DNA of 47,977 nt, taken from positions 1 to 47,977 of the forward strand of contig JAXHTS010000042.1 in the NCBI GenBank assembly GCA_034190085.1, read 5' to 3'. The DNA is from Spirochaetota bacterium. GTDB lineage: Bacteria > Spirochaetota > UBA4802 > JAFGDQ01. A model generated the notes under the pieces. That model searched no databases. It was not told the DNA's origin and saw only the letters and a program-made list of their open reading frames with translations. This document shows, piece after piece, positions 15,408-25,653 of the stretch (position 1 is its first letter; the number at the start of each line of letters is the position of its first letter). The translations under genes and the position numbers were made by a program.

Positions 15408-16076
15408 ATGTATAGGGTACTGTATCTAAATTCTATTGCGCTTTTTTTAATATCTAACTTCATTTTAGCGGTATATGCTGAAGAGAAGTGGAAATTGATA
15501 AAAGAGGATGATGGTGTAAGGATTTATAATAAAAAAATTAAGGGAATAAAATATAATCAAATGAAGGCAGAGTGCATAATGGACGTTCCCCTGGAGGTAG
15601 TTGGAGAAGTTATACTAGATATCCGATCCTACCCGGATTGGATGCCTCAGATGACTACATCAGTTCATATACTAAAATTTGATCATTATAGATTTATTTT
15701 TTATCAGGTCATAGATTTCCCCTGGCCGCTCTCAAAAAGGGATATGGTAGTAGAGTGTGACTGTATAATGGATTATGAAAAAAATAAGTACCTGTATAGG
15801 TTTTGGGCGCGTAAGGATACAATTGTACCTAAAAAAAAGGATCATGTGAGGATAGACAATCTAACCGGATTTTGGGATTACACAAGGATGGGGTCCAACA
15901 AAACCCTTGTCATACTAAATCAGATATCAGATCCCGGAGGCATCATACCTTCATCAATTGTCAATTGGTTTGGCTACAAGATGCCGCTTAAGATGATGAA
16001 AAACCTAAGAGAGCATGTGAAAAAACCATTATATATGCAAATGGCGAAAGAGAGGTATGGAGATAAGGTCTATTGA
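15408..16076 (+). CDS. Exported START-domain lipid-binding protein
   Basis: START/SRPBCC domains form a deep pocket for lipids or other hydrophobic ligands. The 222-residue protein has a signal peptide of about 24 residues (hydrophobic LNSIALFLISNFILAVYA followed by EEKW). The rest is a START domain, with VGEVILDIRSYPDWMP and DFPWPLSKRDMVV as recognisable segments. Bacterial homologues of this type are of unknown ligand. An AGGAGGT ribosome site lies five bases before the ATG. The gene is alone on the plus strand, ending 190 bp from a convergent acetyltransferase gene. Confidence 0.85.
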   Translation: MYRVLYLNSIALFLISNFILAVYAEEKWKLIKEDDGVRIYNKKIKGIKYNQMKAECIMDVPLEVVGEVILDIRSYPDWMPQMTTSVHILKFDHYRFIFYQVIDFPWPLSKRDMVVECDCIMDYEKNKYLYRFWARKDTIVPKKKDHVRIDNLTGFWDYTRMGSNKTLVILNQISDPGGIIPSSIVNWFGYKMPLKMMKNLREHVKKPLYMQMAKERYGDKVY

Positions 16077-16265
16077 ATCTCTTAATATGCAGTTAACATT
16101 CACCAATAAAAATTATCAAGCTAGTCCATTTGTACCGCAATGACAAATCCACCTATTCTCATAATAACAAGTAGGATAGGGAGCCGAATACGATTTCTTA
16201 CACATTTAATTGATGTTACTGTTACAATTTGAGGTATAGATGCATTCTATCTGTCGCTTTACAAA

Positions 16266-16883
16266 TCAATGAGGAGGTCTTAACATACTCCAAAATTGCG
16301 GTCCGCCCTTTGGCACTTCTGTTATGCATGCTACCTCAAAGCCATGCTTTTCATAAAAGGAAACAGCATTTTCATTAAAAGTCTCAAGATAGCAGGAATA
16401 GCCATCTGCATCCGCTTGATCCAACACCGGTTGAATTAACATTCCACCAATACCCTTGCCCTGACATGGAGGATCAACTGCAAGAACAAGCAGATGCCAG
16501 TGATCTTCTGGGGCTGATTCTTTCTCTATTTTCGTAGTATAGTTCATTGATGCTTTTGCGCGTAGGGCGGAAGCTAGGCCTAGTTTAAAGGGCGCTGTGA
16601 GCATACCAACTCGAAACATATCCAAAATGGTCAATTTTGGATTCCCCGGTTTAGACCATATAGCCACACCATTAACATCAGGAGTTGTAAAAACCATACC
16701 ATATCCCAAACCACTATGAAGAGCAGTACCCCAGTACCATGATAATTGATTCTCCTTCATGGATGCTTTGGGAATGATATAATTTACCAAGGCATCATCT
16801 GAATAGGCCCTAGTCAATACCTTAACTGCAGGTCTTTTTTGAGACTGGTTGAGAGGAATTACTTGTTCATATGTGCTGATCAT
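16266..16883 (-). CDS. GNAT-family N-acetyltransferase
   Basis: The 205 residues contain a GNAT fold. The acetyl-CoA binding motif is PPCQGKGIGGMLI (Q/R-x-x-G-x-G/A type, about residues 138-150), preceded by the strand HLLVLAVDP and followed by CYLETFNENAVSFYEKHGF. The acceptor substrate is unknown. The gene reads toward the START gene and has no operon partner. Confidence 0.9.
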   Translation of the reverse strand: MISTYEQVIPLNQSQKRPAVKVLTRAYSDDALVNYIIPKASMKENQLSWYWGTALHSGLGYGMVFTTPDVNGVAIWSKPGNPKLTILDMFRVGMLTAPFKLGLASALRAKASMNYTTKIEKESAPEDHWHLLVLAVDPPCQGKGIGGMLIQPVLDQADADGYSCYLETFNENAVSFYEKHGFEVACITEVPKGGPQFWSMLRPPH

Positions 16884-17044
16884 ATCCCTTTACTCTTCAT
16901 TCATATAATTATCAAATAATAGTGACAATAGTATATGAAGGTATTATTAGGTAAACCCAAAAAACCTGTTCGTTATTCTTTTTAAGGATAAAATGATAAT
17001 ATCTCCTCACTAATTTAAATCGATGGATATTTAATAAAATAAAA

Positions 17045-19444
17045 TCAGAACTTTATCTCAACCCCGAAGTTTGGGATAATCCCCTGCATAAAGTTATCTT
17101 CAGGCGCTTTGTTATGCGGATTATTGGGACCATATTCATATCTATAATCCCAGTTATGCTCATTAATCGCTCTATTGTTATAGACATTAATTACTTCTAT
17201 ATACCAGCTAACATGGCCCCAGGAATAGAAATTTCTGTAACTATAACGAATGTCAAGGGTGTGATGTGAAGGGAAATGAGCTGTATTCCTCTTCCCTGTA
17301 ATCGGCTGATATCTTAATAATCCTGTTCTAAAGTAGTATTCAATATCCAGATTTGATCCAATAATTGGGGTGTAAGGGAAGGATGAATAAAACTGGAATC
17401 GTGCACTGAATGTATGATTCCCAAAGACGTATCCTGTGACAAGCTTCAGTGAATGCCGCTGCTCAAAGTCATAATTTATCCACTGATCGCCATATTCATC
17501 TCCAATCCTATTTGATGGATTTCCATAGAGCCCTGGTTGCGTCGGCAATCCTGATTTGTATTTTGAATGTGTATATGTATAGCTCAACCACCCGAAAAGA
17601 CCTCTTCGTTTTAACACCCTGTCCTTTCGAAGCATGATCTCTACACCCTTAGCCTTTGCCTTTCCAGAGGTCAATCCCTGGAGATAAGTGCCATCTGGTT
17701 CGATATGTGGATATGCCTCGGCTAAATCATAAAAATTATTGTAAAAGCCCTCTATCTTTAGAGTAACGAGATCAATCTTCTGCTCAACTCCCAATGCACG
17801 GTGAATAGCTTTTTCGCTCATCAGTTCATCCCCAAGCTTTGTAAGATCAGGGGATGTATCAAAGATAATCGGATTAGTCTGCAAAAAAAAGCTATACTTA
17901 CCTCCAGCGGCTGAGAGTGTGGTCCTTGTAGGGAATTCATAGCTTGCCATAATCCTTGGATCCCATGTCGCTTTAGCTGACCTGCTTAGATAATCTGAAC
18001 GTATACCAGGCAAAAGGATAAATCTTCCTAAGGTAAATCTATTCTTCAGATATCCGCTAGTAACATGGTTTACTATTCTTTCATCAAGGTAGTATGATAT
18101 CATCATATTTGGGTCAGAGAGGTCTATAATTGAATAATAACCCTGGGGCAGAATTGTTTTACCATGCGCTGTAAAATAGTATATTGTATGCTCGATTCCC
18201 GCATCAACCTCTCCATGATGTTGCCACCATTCAAATCTATTATTATCCTTGAAGCCAAATATATAGGAACGAGATGTAACATGGACATTTTTAGCCCAAT
18301 CTGCAATGCCTTCCTCAGGGAAATTCATATATCTAAAGCTTTTATGAAATGAGCTGTATGCAATCAACTCATTTGACATCTTTTTTGATGGTTTATAGGT
18401 ATAGTATATTCCCTGTCCGTGAGAGACCTGATCCATTTTAAACTCTAATCTTGCTTGAAGAGGATCTTCTCCCTCTTCAAGGGATCTCTTCTTTTTTATT
18501 TTAAAATAGTCGCTGCTGCCTATCAAAAGGAGGGTTAGGGAATTTGTGCTGTTAAAGTTGTACTTGCATTTTGTCTGGTAATCCCAATATTCGGGTACAA
18601 TTTCAATTTTATCTTTCTCCTCCTTGGGCATCAGATGCGGTATAAGAAGTCCTATATAACCGTACCTGCCAGAGACTATGAAATAACCAATATTCTCAAA
18701 ACCTGCATTGTCAGAAATATTAATAGGTGAACCAAAAACTAACCCTTCATCTTCAACGCGCAATATAGGTGATTGAATAAGAGCATCTGCTGAGAGAGCG
18801 CTGATGTTGATATATCCTCCAAATTCATCAACCTCGTCGATTGTACTTATGTCAATCACAGCTGCCAGGGCTGAGCCAAATTCAACAGGGAATGACGAGG
18901 CGTATAGATCTATTTTATTGATAAGATTATTATTTATAATGGAATGCATCCCACCGTAATGCAGAGGATTGTAGATTGGGATATCATCTATATAGTAGTT
19001 ATTAAATCTGATGTTTGCTCCTCTGATGACAAGCGGCCCGAACAAGCCCTCTCCAGCTCGAATAATACCTGGAAGGGAGGTTAATGCATTAATGGAATCG
19101 CCCAACGATGCCGGGACATTCTTGAGTTCCTGCAATGTCATGGTATGGCTAGATAACTTTTGGATATCCCGCTTCTCATCCCTGTTCGATGATGATCCCT
19201 TTACCGTAATGGTTCGAAGCTTAATATCCTCAGATATCCTTTCATCCCTAGTGTCAGTCCTATCATTATCAATCGAGTCAGACTCACTTTTTTCATCCAA
19301 ATCATTCGTGCCTCTCCCCTCGACCTCATTATTCAAGTTATTCTTATCGGACTGTGAGTAAAGGGGCAGAATACAAGTATGTAGAATGGATATGGTAAAG
19401 ACTAATATCAAATAAATAGACATGTTTGCGAAGCGATCTTTCAT
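17045..19444 (-). CDS. TonB-dependent outer-membrane receptor
   Basis: A 799-residue outer-membrane active transporter. It has a signal peptide (about residues 1-31), a linker rich in Asp and Ser, and a plug domain from about residue 80 (LQELKNVPASLGDSINALTS, then LPGIIRAGEGLFGPLVIRGA). A beta-barrel ends in phenylalanine (FGVEIKF), as expected for outer-membrane insertion. The ligand is unknown; neighbours give no siderophore or vitamin clue. There is no N-terminal carboxypeptidase-like domain of the SusC type. It lies just downstream of tgt. Confidence 0.9.
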   Translation of the reverse strand: MKDRFANMSIYLILVFTISILHTCILPLYSQSDKNNLNNEVEGRGTNDLDEKSESDSIDNDRTDTRDERISEDIKLRTITVKGSSSNRDEKRDIQKLSSHTMTLQELKNVPASLGDSINALTSLPGIIRAGEGLFGPLVIRGANIRFNNYYIDDIPIYNPLHYGGMHSIINNNLINKIDLYASSFPVEFGSALAAVIDISTIDEVDEFGGYINISALSADALIQSPILRVEDEGLVFGSPINISDNAGFENIGYFIVSGRYGYIGLLIPHLMPKEEKDKIEIVPEYWDYQTKCKYNFNSTNSLTLLLIGSSDYFKIKKKRSLEEGEDPLQARLEFKMDQVSHGQGIYYTYKPSKKMSNELIAYSSFHKSFRYMNFPEEGIADWAKNVHVTSRSYIFGFKDNNRFEWWQHHGEVDAGIEHTIYYFTAHGKTILPQGYYSIIDLSDPNMMISYYLDERIVNHVTSGYLKNRFTLGRFILLPGIRSDYLSRSAKATWDPRIMASYEFPTRTTLSAAGGKYSFFLQTNPIIFDTSPDLTKLGDELMSEKAIHRALGVEQKIDLVTLKIEGFYNNFYDLAEAYPHIEPDGTYLQGLTSGKAKAKGVEIMLRKDRVLKRRGLFGWLSYTYTHSKYKSGLPTQPGLYGNPSNRIGDEYGDQWINYDFEQRHSLKLVTGYVFGNHTFSARFQFYSSFPYTPIIGSNLDIEYYFRTGLLRYQPITGKRNTAHFPSHHTLDIRYSYRNFYSWGHVSWYIEVINVYNNRAINEHNWDYRYEYGPNNPHNKAPEDNFMQGIIPNFGVEIKF

Positions 19445-19491
19445 AACTCACTCTTTTCAATTACAATATAATTTTGGCATTTGCTTAATGA

Positions 19492-20619
19492 TTATTCTTG
19501 AGTCCTGTCTCCATAGACTGACTCCCATCTCCTATAGAGTTTTACAAATGATCCGTCCTTAATACTCTGACGTATTTCAGTCATAAAGTTCTTCATAAAG
19601 AATAGATTGTGATATGTATTATAGATCATTGATGTAATCTCTCCGATGCGATAGATATGTCTCAGATAAGCCCTTGTGAAGCTTCTGCAAACGTAGCAGT
19701 TACAGTTTTCATCTAGAGGGCTAAAGTCCTCAGTATATATTGAGGACTTAATATTGATCCTTCCATTAGAGGTATATAGCGTCCCATTACGGGCGATTCT
19801 AGTCGGCATAACGCAATCGAACATATCAGCGCCATACATGACTGCATAAAGGATCTCCATTGGACTCCCAATCCCCATCATATACATGGGCTTCTTCTCG
19901 GGCAAGCACCCAAGTGTAAACCTTGTCATCTCCCTATATAGGTCATTGGGTTCACCAACAGATAAACCTCCAATAGCATAACCTGAGAAATCGAGTTCAA
20001 TCAGCCTTTGAGCACACTCCTCCCTCAACTCTTTATAAACGCTTCCCTGTACAATAGCAAAAAGGGCCTGCCTTCCAATATCAAACTCCCTGTGCCAATA
20101 GTCATTTGAGTCGATAGCCCAGTTGATGGTTTTATATACCGCATCCCTTGCCCTTTCAATAGTTGAAGGGTATTCTATACATTGATCGAGAACCATCATG
20201 ATATCCGATCCTAATACCTTTTGAACATCAAGCACCCTTTCTGGAGAAAAGAAATGTTTTGATCCGTCAAGGTGGGACCTAAACTCAACGCCATTTTCAT
20301 AAATTTTACACAGATCAGAAAGCGAAAATACCTGGAACCCCCCTGAATCAGTAAGTATAGGCTTATGGTAATTTATAAAATTATGTACTCCCTCTGATTT
20401 CTTAATAATATTAATTCCAGGTCGGATGTAGAGATGGTATGTGTTGGAAAGAATAATATCAAAGCCAATTTCTTCTATATCCTTTAGGGTTAAGGCCCTG
20501 ATGGCGCCCCTAGTGGCAACCGGCATAAAGACAGGAGTCTCAACATTACCATGCATTGTTATGAGATTTCCCACCCTGGCTTTGCTGGAAATATCTTTTT
20601 GGAGTACTTGAAACTGCAT
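19492..20619 (-). CDS. tgt: Queuine tRNA-ribosyltransferase
   Basis: Exchanges guanine-34 for the queuosine precursor preQ1 in GU(N) tRNAs. The 375-residue bacterial-length protein has the substrate-binding D91 in LTDSGGFQVFSL, GGLSVGEPNDLY, the nucleophile region YGADMFDCVMPTR, and the zinc site CNCYVC...H near the C-terminus. All key residues are intact. It sits between the TonB-dependent receptor and a beta-barrel gene, 80 bp from the latter. Confidence 0.97.
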   Translation of the reverse strand: MQFQVLQKDISSKARVGNLITMHGNVETPVFMPVATRGAIRALTLKDIEEIGFDIILSNTYHLYIRPGINIIKKSEGVHNFINYHKPILTDSGGFQVFSLSDLCKIYENGVEFRSHLDGSKHFFSPERVLDVQKVLGSDIMMVLDQCIEYPSTIERARDAVYKTINWAIDSNDYWHREFDIGRQALFAIVQGSVYKELREECAQRLIELDFSGYAIGGLSVGEPNDLYREMTRFTLGCLPEKKPMYMMGIGSPMEILYAVMYGADMFDCVMPTRIARNGTLYTSNGRINIKSSIYTEDFSPLDENCNCYVCRSFTRAYLRHIYRIGEITSMIYNTYHNLFFMKNFMTEIRQSIKDGSFVKLYRRWESVYGDRTQE

Positions 20620-20699
20620 TCTCTAATATCATTCTATTGCGCGATAATCAGGCGTCTATAATTTAACCTTCAAAACATATCTAATTAAAGTGGGATATA

Positions 20700-21806
20700 T
20701 TATATCTGAAATCTCACCCCTGCTTGAACATTAATATCGCTTCTGTTGCGCATGTTTACCATGCTTTCAATATTTAGTTTTACAATCAGGATATTTATCT
20801 CCAGACCAATAATATAGGCAGGAATTATAGCGGTTGGATTGTATTTGTTATCTGATTGGAAGGTGAGATTACCTACCTCAAGCCCTCCAGTAATACTATG
20901 AAAGAGTGAATTATCAGTTAACAATGCTCCATCTCCATCAAAACCCACACTTATTGAACCAATATTTCCAGATATTCCAAATCCGGAGTAAAGGCTAAAG
21001 ATATAGAGTAGATCTATATACGATATGGCCTGCGCTGTAATTGAGAATATAGACCAATTAATTGCGGCAGTGTAATTCCCATCAAACTGCATATTTATTG
21101 AAGTCGATTGAGTGCCAAAGGGTGGTATCGAAAATTCCACATCAACATTAGAAATCTCATACTCATATTCACCGCCTCCCTTAATATCACCATAGATGAA
21201 ATCACCACCAAGACTAACTGTAATTCCCCCAAAGCTAAACATAAAGGGCAGTATTGCCTTCTTCTTGATGATATTAAATCGTATTTTGCCACCAAAAGAG
21301 TATATCATATAATCTGTAAGAGTTCCGATATCATGCTCCACCCCAGGGGGAGACCATAATGATTTACTCATGTAAAAGGCCTTCCCAAGAACATCTATTC
21401 CAGAGGCAATCCCAATACCGCCATGAACAGAGAGATTCGGGGCAATGCCAGGCAAACTGCCATTATCGCTTGCAGGATCGTCATCATCAAAGTATTTCAT
21501 ATTTACGCATCCTGCGCCTACTGAAGCTCCGAATTCGAAGTGAGGTATACCACCAATATAAGCCTTCCCAATCGGATAGCCCAGTATATTTGCAAAAGTA
21601 AAGGCATCAGCAATAATAGGACCATTAAGGTCGATCGCTTCCTGAGCCTGAGTGCTAATGTCTACCACATCAATAGTATTTAACGAGGGAATAGAATCCA
21701 GCACATCGACATCAATCACTGTGCTTGAATGACCAATTTTATATAGTGGAAATAGGATTAGTGTTATCATAAAAAAAACAGCTATTATTGCTTTAGCTTC
21801 CCTCAT
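20700..21806 (-). CDS. Putative outer-membrane beta-barrel protein
   Basis: I do not recognise a characterised family. The protein (about 368 residues from the ATG; a GTG two codons earlier is also possible) opens with a signal-peptide-like hydrophobic stretch. It is then built of alternating Gly/aromatic beta strands such as FEFGASVGAGCVNMKYF and MFSFGGITVSLGGDFIYG, and ends VQAGVRFQI, as outer-membrane barrels do. An acidic patch DDDDPASDNGSLPG may be a surface loop. Conserved barrel proteins of this style occur in spirochaetes. It is followed by tgt. Confidence 0.7.
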   Translation of the reverse strand: MREAKAIIAVFFMITLILFPLYKIGHSSTVIDVDVLDSIPSLNTIDVVDISTQAQEAIDLNGPIIADAFTFANILGYPIGKAYIGGIPHFEFGASVGAGCVNMKYFDDDDPASDNGSLPGIAPNLSVHGGIGIASGIDVLGKAFYMSKSLWSPPGVEHDIGTLTDYMIYSFGGKIRFNIIKKKAILPFMFSFGGITVSLGGDFIYGDIKGGGEYEYEISNVDVEFSIPPFGTQSTSINMQFDGNYTAAINWSIFSITAQAISYIDLLYIFSLYSGFGISGNIGSISVGFDGDGALLTDNSLFHSITGGLEVGNLTFQSDNKYNPTAIIPAYIIGLEINILIVKLNIESMVNMRNRSDINVQAGVRFQI

Positions 21807-22194
21807 ATCCACTCTTTCTCAAGTACACTTAATAATCTGATCGAAGCACATATACTCCGCGAGGTTAAGTGATATTTATTATGATGCCAATCTCAAATAT
21901 ATTATATGAAATAACGTACAAATGTCAACGCAATTAAACCCTGTTGACTTATCAGCTCTAAAAGCCCCTCCCCCTCTGGCAAGGATTTGTGTATTGACTA
22001 ATCATAAAACAACTGAAGTCAAAACAAATGATAGAGGATTAACAAGGCATTGGCTGGTGCTGTTATGAGATGAGATGAATTGACTATCAATTCTTATACT
22101 AATAAGCAATGGATATATTTATATCATTTTTCACACACATAATAACCATTGATCTATTTAGTGTATTGTCAGGCTAGACATTTCTATAAAGGAT
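21807..22194. other. Gene-free interval between recA and the barrel gene
   Basis: AT-rich spacer of about 390 bp. A CCCCTCCCCCT tract near 21966 and several TTGAC-like words are visible, but no hairpin terminator or RNA gene was recognised. Confidence 0.35.
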
Positions 22195-23295
22195 TTAGAC
22201 AACTCCCTTGGATTCCTCTACTGTGCCGACATTACCTTCACGACTCTCCGACTTTAATATAACCTCTGAATCATCATTATTCTCTTCGCTTATGAGACCG
22301 GTGTGGACCTTTATCTTTCTTTCAATTTCCACTGCGATGTCAGGATGATCCAATAAGTATTTTTTTGAATTCTCTCTTCCCTGACCCATCCGTTCATCGT
22401 CATAGGAATACCAGGTTCCTGTCTTCTTTATTATTTCATATTTTGTGCCAAGGTCCAATATCCCTCCCTCAATGGATATTCCGGAATTGTACATAATATC
22501 AAATTCTGCCTGTTTAAATGGGGGTGCTACTTTATTCTTCACAACTTTTACACGAACCCTGTTCCCGATTGCCTCGTCCCCTGATTTTAGGGTCTCAATT
22601 CTTCGTATGTCTAAACGAACTGAAGAATAAAATTTTAAAGCATTGCCGCCTGTCGTTGTCTCAGGCGAGCCAAACATAACCCCGATTTTATGTCTAATCT
22701 GATTGATAAATATGACGCTCGTCTTAGATTTTGATATTACTGCAGTCAGCTTCCTTAAAGCCTGACTCATTAGTCTGGCCTGAAGTCCCATGTGTGAGTC
22801 GCCCATATCTCCATCAATCTCCGCTTTTGGCACTAAAGCCGCTACTGAATCAATCACAATCAAATCCAAGGCGCCTGATCTAACCAGCGCCTCGGATATC
22901 TCCAGAGCCTCCTCCCCTGTATCGGGTTGAGAGACCAGGAGATTATCGGTATTAACTCCGAGTTTAGAGGCATAGTAGGGATCTAGAGCATGCTCAGCAT
23001 CGACAAAGGCTACAATACCCCCCTTTTTCTGCGCTTCAGCAGCAATATGAAGTGTCATGGTTGTTTTACCCGATGATTCAGGCCCGAATATCTCGATTAT
23101 TCTTCCCCTTGGGATTCCGCCTATCCCAAGAGCTACATCCAGTTCAATCGCTCCTGTAGGGATTACAGCTATCTTCACCTTTGCTGAATCATCTCCCAAT
23201 CTCATAATAGAACCCTTCCCAAACTGCTTCTCAATTTGGATTAATGCCTGTTCCAATGCCTGATCTTTCTGGTTAAACTCCTTTTGAACTGTCAT
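22195..23295 (-). CDS. recA: Recombinase RecA
   Basis: The RecA filament protein for homologous recombination and SOS induction. The 366 residues have the N-terminal [10 protein letters not shown], Walker [10 protein letters not shown] (71-79), the DNA-binding loops around [17 protein letters not shown] and [16 protein letters not shown], and an acidic C-terminal tail. All are intact. A GAGGTAGGC ribosome site precedes the ATG. Upstream (23296-23704) is gene-free. No clear LexA box was identified there, so SOS control cannot be judged. Confidence 0.98.
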   Translation of the reverse strand: MTVQKEFNQKDQALEQALIQIEKQFGKGSIMRLGDDSAKVKIAVIPTGAIELDVALGIGGIPRGRIIEIFGPESSGKTTMTLHIAAEAQKKGGIVAFVDAEHALDPYYASKLGVNTDNLLVSQPDTGEEALEISEALVRSGALDLIVIDSVAALVPKAEIDGDMGDSHMGLQARLMSQALRKLTAVISKSKTSVIFINQIRHKIGVMFGSPETTTGGNALKFYSSVRLDIRRIETLKSGDEAIGNRVRVKVVKNKVAPPFKQAEFDIMYNSGISIEGGILDLGTKYEIIKKTGTWYSYDDERMGQGRENSKKYLLDHPDIAVEIERKIKVHTGLISEENNDDSEVILKSESREGNVGTVEESKGVV

Positions 23296-23704
23296 ATGCC
23301 TACCTCAACTATAATTGATGAATTGAATGATATTCACCCTTTACATTTTTTTAAATTATAACTATTGAACTTTTTCAATGTATTTCATTGATAAAAATAT
23401 CATAGAAAATAATCATGATAAAACTATATTCAACACAAATGGGATATGATAGTATATAATCGCTCTTGAATCAGTGTTAATATCTTGAAAATCGACTTTA
23501 ACAGTTACTTTTTGAATGTAAAAGGTTACTATAACATAGAATAGATCAAATAATAATCAAGAAAAAAGTAATTTATTTCTTCAACTAACAGGAAACTTTT
23601 GGAGATTAGGTAATCCAATTAATTTCTCAATTAATGGCAGGGGAAGCGCCATAACCCCTTGCGTTGACAGGAATTATGGCTTTCTTAGAGGTGGCTAATG
23701 CAAC
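23296..23704. other. Gene-free interval upstream of recA
   Basis: 409 bp of AT-rich sequence between the recA start and the leuA stop, both genes reading leftward. It should contain the recA promoter. No known SOS box (GAAC-N4-GTTC or TTTG-N5-CAAA types) was found by eye. Confidence 0.4.
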
Positions 23705-25276
23705 TCATAATCTCGCATCAATCATCTCATCCTCGCCATTTCTTTTTTTCAGATACTCAAGTTTGTTAAGGGCATCAACAAAGGAAAGAATTCCGGCAAC
23801 AGTTATATCGATATTCACGCTATTGCCGAAGACCCTTAATTGCCTCTTTTCAAATTCTTCTACCACTGTAACCGATACCTCACAGAGGGCATCGGATCCG
23901 CCAGTAATTGCCACAAGATTAAAGGATTCAATTCTAGCCTGAGTCCCTGTAATCTTCTTTACGGCGTTTATCCCAGCATCCACCCCTCCATTTCCATGAG
24001 CCACATCATACTTCTCAACGCTTCTGTTATGATTATCCTTAATCGTGACCATTGTCATTGGAGGAGAGAACATGCCTGTGGAAACTTGAACATTATAGAC
24101 CTCATAGCGTCCCTTCTCCTTGTATAAGATCTCTCCAACAAGGACCTCCAGATCATCGTCATAAATTTCTTTCTTTTTGTCAGCCAGATCTTTAAAGTAT
24201 TTAAAAAAAATGGTGATCTCCTCTTCGTTTAAATTGTAGCCCAGGCTATTCAATCTATCAATCACCGCATGCCTTCCAGAGTGCTTGCCCAATACGAGGG
24301 TAGATTTTGATAATCCAACATCCTCAGGCCTCATAATTTCATATGTCACCGCCATTTTTAGCACACCATCCTGATGGATACCTGATTCATGAGCAAAGGC
24401 ATTTGCGCCCACTATTGCTTTATTAGGTTGCACAAAGACACCGGTAATATGCGATAAAAGCTTACTAGTGGACATTATCTGTTTAGTGTCAATATTTGTA
24501 TAGAAATTCAATACATCATTTCTTGTCTTGATAGCCATCACTAATTCCTCAAGCGATGTGTTTCCGGCCCTCTCTCCAATTCCATTAATCGTACACTCCA
24601 CCTGTCTGGCTCCTGCCTGGATGGCCGCAATTGAGTTCGAAACAGCCAAACCAAGGTCATTGTGACAATGAACAGAGATAATAGCCTTGTCTATATTATT
24701 AACATGATCAAAGAGATACCTGATGAGATCGTAAAATTCAGACGGGATAGCATATCCCACCGTATCAGGGATATTGACTACAATTGCTCCTGCGTCAATA
24801 ACCTCCTGTACCATCTCTACAAGATAATCCCTATCGCTTCTGGATGCATCCATTGGCGAGAACTCAACATTATGTGTATAGGATTTGGCCCTTTCAACCG
24901 CTGACACTGCCTCTTTCAAAACGCGATTTCGATCCTTCTTGAATTGATGTGTTATGTGTATATCCGAACTGGATATAAAGGTATGAATCATCGGAGACTC
25001 AGCTTCACTTACTGCATCCCAGGCTACATCAATATCCTGAAAATTCGCTCTCGCAAGACCTGCCACCTGAATTCCCTTTGCCATACGTGCAATCCTTTGA
25101 ACTGCATCAAAATCACCCTTAGAGGATATTGGGAAGCCAGCTTCAATGATGTCAACACCAAGCTTAATAAGCTGATTGGTGAAGTGAAGCTTCTCATCTA
25201 TGTTCATACTAAAACCTGGAGATTGCTCTCCATCCCTTAATGTTGTGTCAAAAATTATTATCTTATTATCCTTCAT
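23705..25276 (-). CDS. leuA: 2-isopropylmalate synthase
   Basis: LeuA condenses acetyl-CoA with 2-oxoisovalerate in the first committed step of leucine synthesis. The protein (about 523 residues) has the catalytic FDTTLRDGEQSPG at the N-terminus, the metal-binding VHCHNDLG and the NGIGERAGNTSLEE motif. Its C-terminal regulatory domain (about residues 400-515) would bind leucine. The preferred ATG has GGAG six bases upstream; the longer frame starts four codons earlier. Citramalate synthase is a less likely alternative. Expression is very likely controlled by the attenuator at 25481-25623. Confidence 0.93.
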   Translation of the reverse strand: MKDNKIIIFDTTLRDGEQSPGFSMNIDEKLHFTNQLIKLGVDIIEAGFPISSKGDFDAVQRIARMAKGIQVAGLARANFQDIDVAWDAVSEAESPMIHTFISSSDIHITHQFKKDRNRVLKEAVSAVERAKSYTHNVEFSPMDASRSDRDYLVEMVQEVIDAGAIVVNIPDTVGYAIPSEFYDLIRYLFDHVNNIDKAIISVHCHNDLGLAVSNSIAAIQAGARQVECTINGIGERAGNTSLEELVMAIKTRNDVLNFYTNIDTKQIMSTSKLLSHITGVFVQPNKAIVGANAFAHESGIHQDGVLKMAVTYEIMRPEDVGLSKSTLVLGKHSGRHAVIDRLNSLGYNLNEEEITIFFKYFKDLADKKKEIYDDDLEVLVGEILYKEKGRYEVYNVQVSTGMFSPPMTMVTIKDNHNRSVEKYDVAHGNGGVDAGINAVKKITGTQARIESFNLVAITGGSDALCEVSVTVVEEFEKRQLRVFGNSVNIDITVAGILSFVDALNKLEYLKKRNGEDEMIDARL

Positions 25277-25424
25277 CCTTCTCTCCATCCTATGATGTAA
25301 ATGCTTAATACCTCCCGGTCTAAAGCCTAATTTCTGGAAAAACTCAGGTTTATGGAGTTTAATTTAGGTCTCCATATACACCTTTGATAACTTTTAATCC
25401 AATTTTGATATAAACTATGTTATA

Positions 25425-25439
25425 GCATTCTTGGGAAAA
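25425..25439 (-). repeat. TTC-N4-GAA motif, copy downstream of the terminator
   Basis: GCATTCTTGGGAAAA here and GCATTCTCGGGAAAA at 25695-25709 differ at one base, in direct orientation 270 bp apart. The core TTCTYGGGAA has dyad symmetry TTC-N4-GAA. One copy precedes the leuA promoter and the other follows its attenuator, so they could be paired operators. Confidence 0.4.
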
Positions 25440-25480
25440 CCATTCCCATGCACCTCCAATCATTTAAGAATCTTCATAAA

Positions 25481-25517
25481 CGAAAAAGGCCGTCACAGAG
25501 GTATCCGTGACGGCCTT
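25481..25517 (-). terminator. Intrinsic terminator of the leuA attenuator
   Basis: On the minus strand, perfect 11-bp arms AAGGCCGTCAC / GTGACGGCCTT enclose a 10-base loop. The second arm runs straight into a TTTTT tract. It lies about 25 bases after the leader-peptide stop and about 205 bases before leuA. The 5' arm contains TCACGG, complementary to CCGTGA inside the leader-peptide gene, which allows a competing antiterminator pairing. It could also end the upstream lipoprotein transcript. Confidence 0.85.
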
Positions 25518-25542
25518 GAATTTGCCTTATATTAAAATAACA

Positions 25543-25623
25543 TCACGAAACCCTCTTCACGGTTTCTGTGCCCCCTAGCAATAAAGATAGTCGTAGAGTG
25601 ATGTTATTATTCAATGTAGTCAT
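25543..25623 (-). CDS. Leucine-rich leader peptide of the leuA attenuator
   Basis: A 26-codon ORF with six leucine codons (TTG, CTA, CTA, TTA, TTG, CTA), five of them within seven codons (LRLSLLL, residues 10-16). It starts ATG ACT ACA TTG and stops at TGA. AGGGA lies ten bases upstream of the ATG. The RNA can fold into a closing stem AATAACATCAC / GTGATGTTATT (11 bp, perfect) around the leucine codons and an inner hairpin GAAACC/GGTTTC. The terminator at 25481-25517 follows directly. The layout matches classic ribosome-mediated leu attenuation: stalling at scarce Leu-tRNA would free the antiterminator and switch on leuA. The Leu codons are mostly of the CTA/TTA type. Inference, but all parts are visible. 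Confidence 0.8.
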   Translation of the reverse strand: MTTLNNNITLRLSLLLGGTETVKRVS

Positions 25624-25653
25624 TTCTATTTTAATCCCTAAATTGATAAAGAG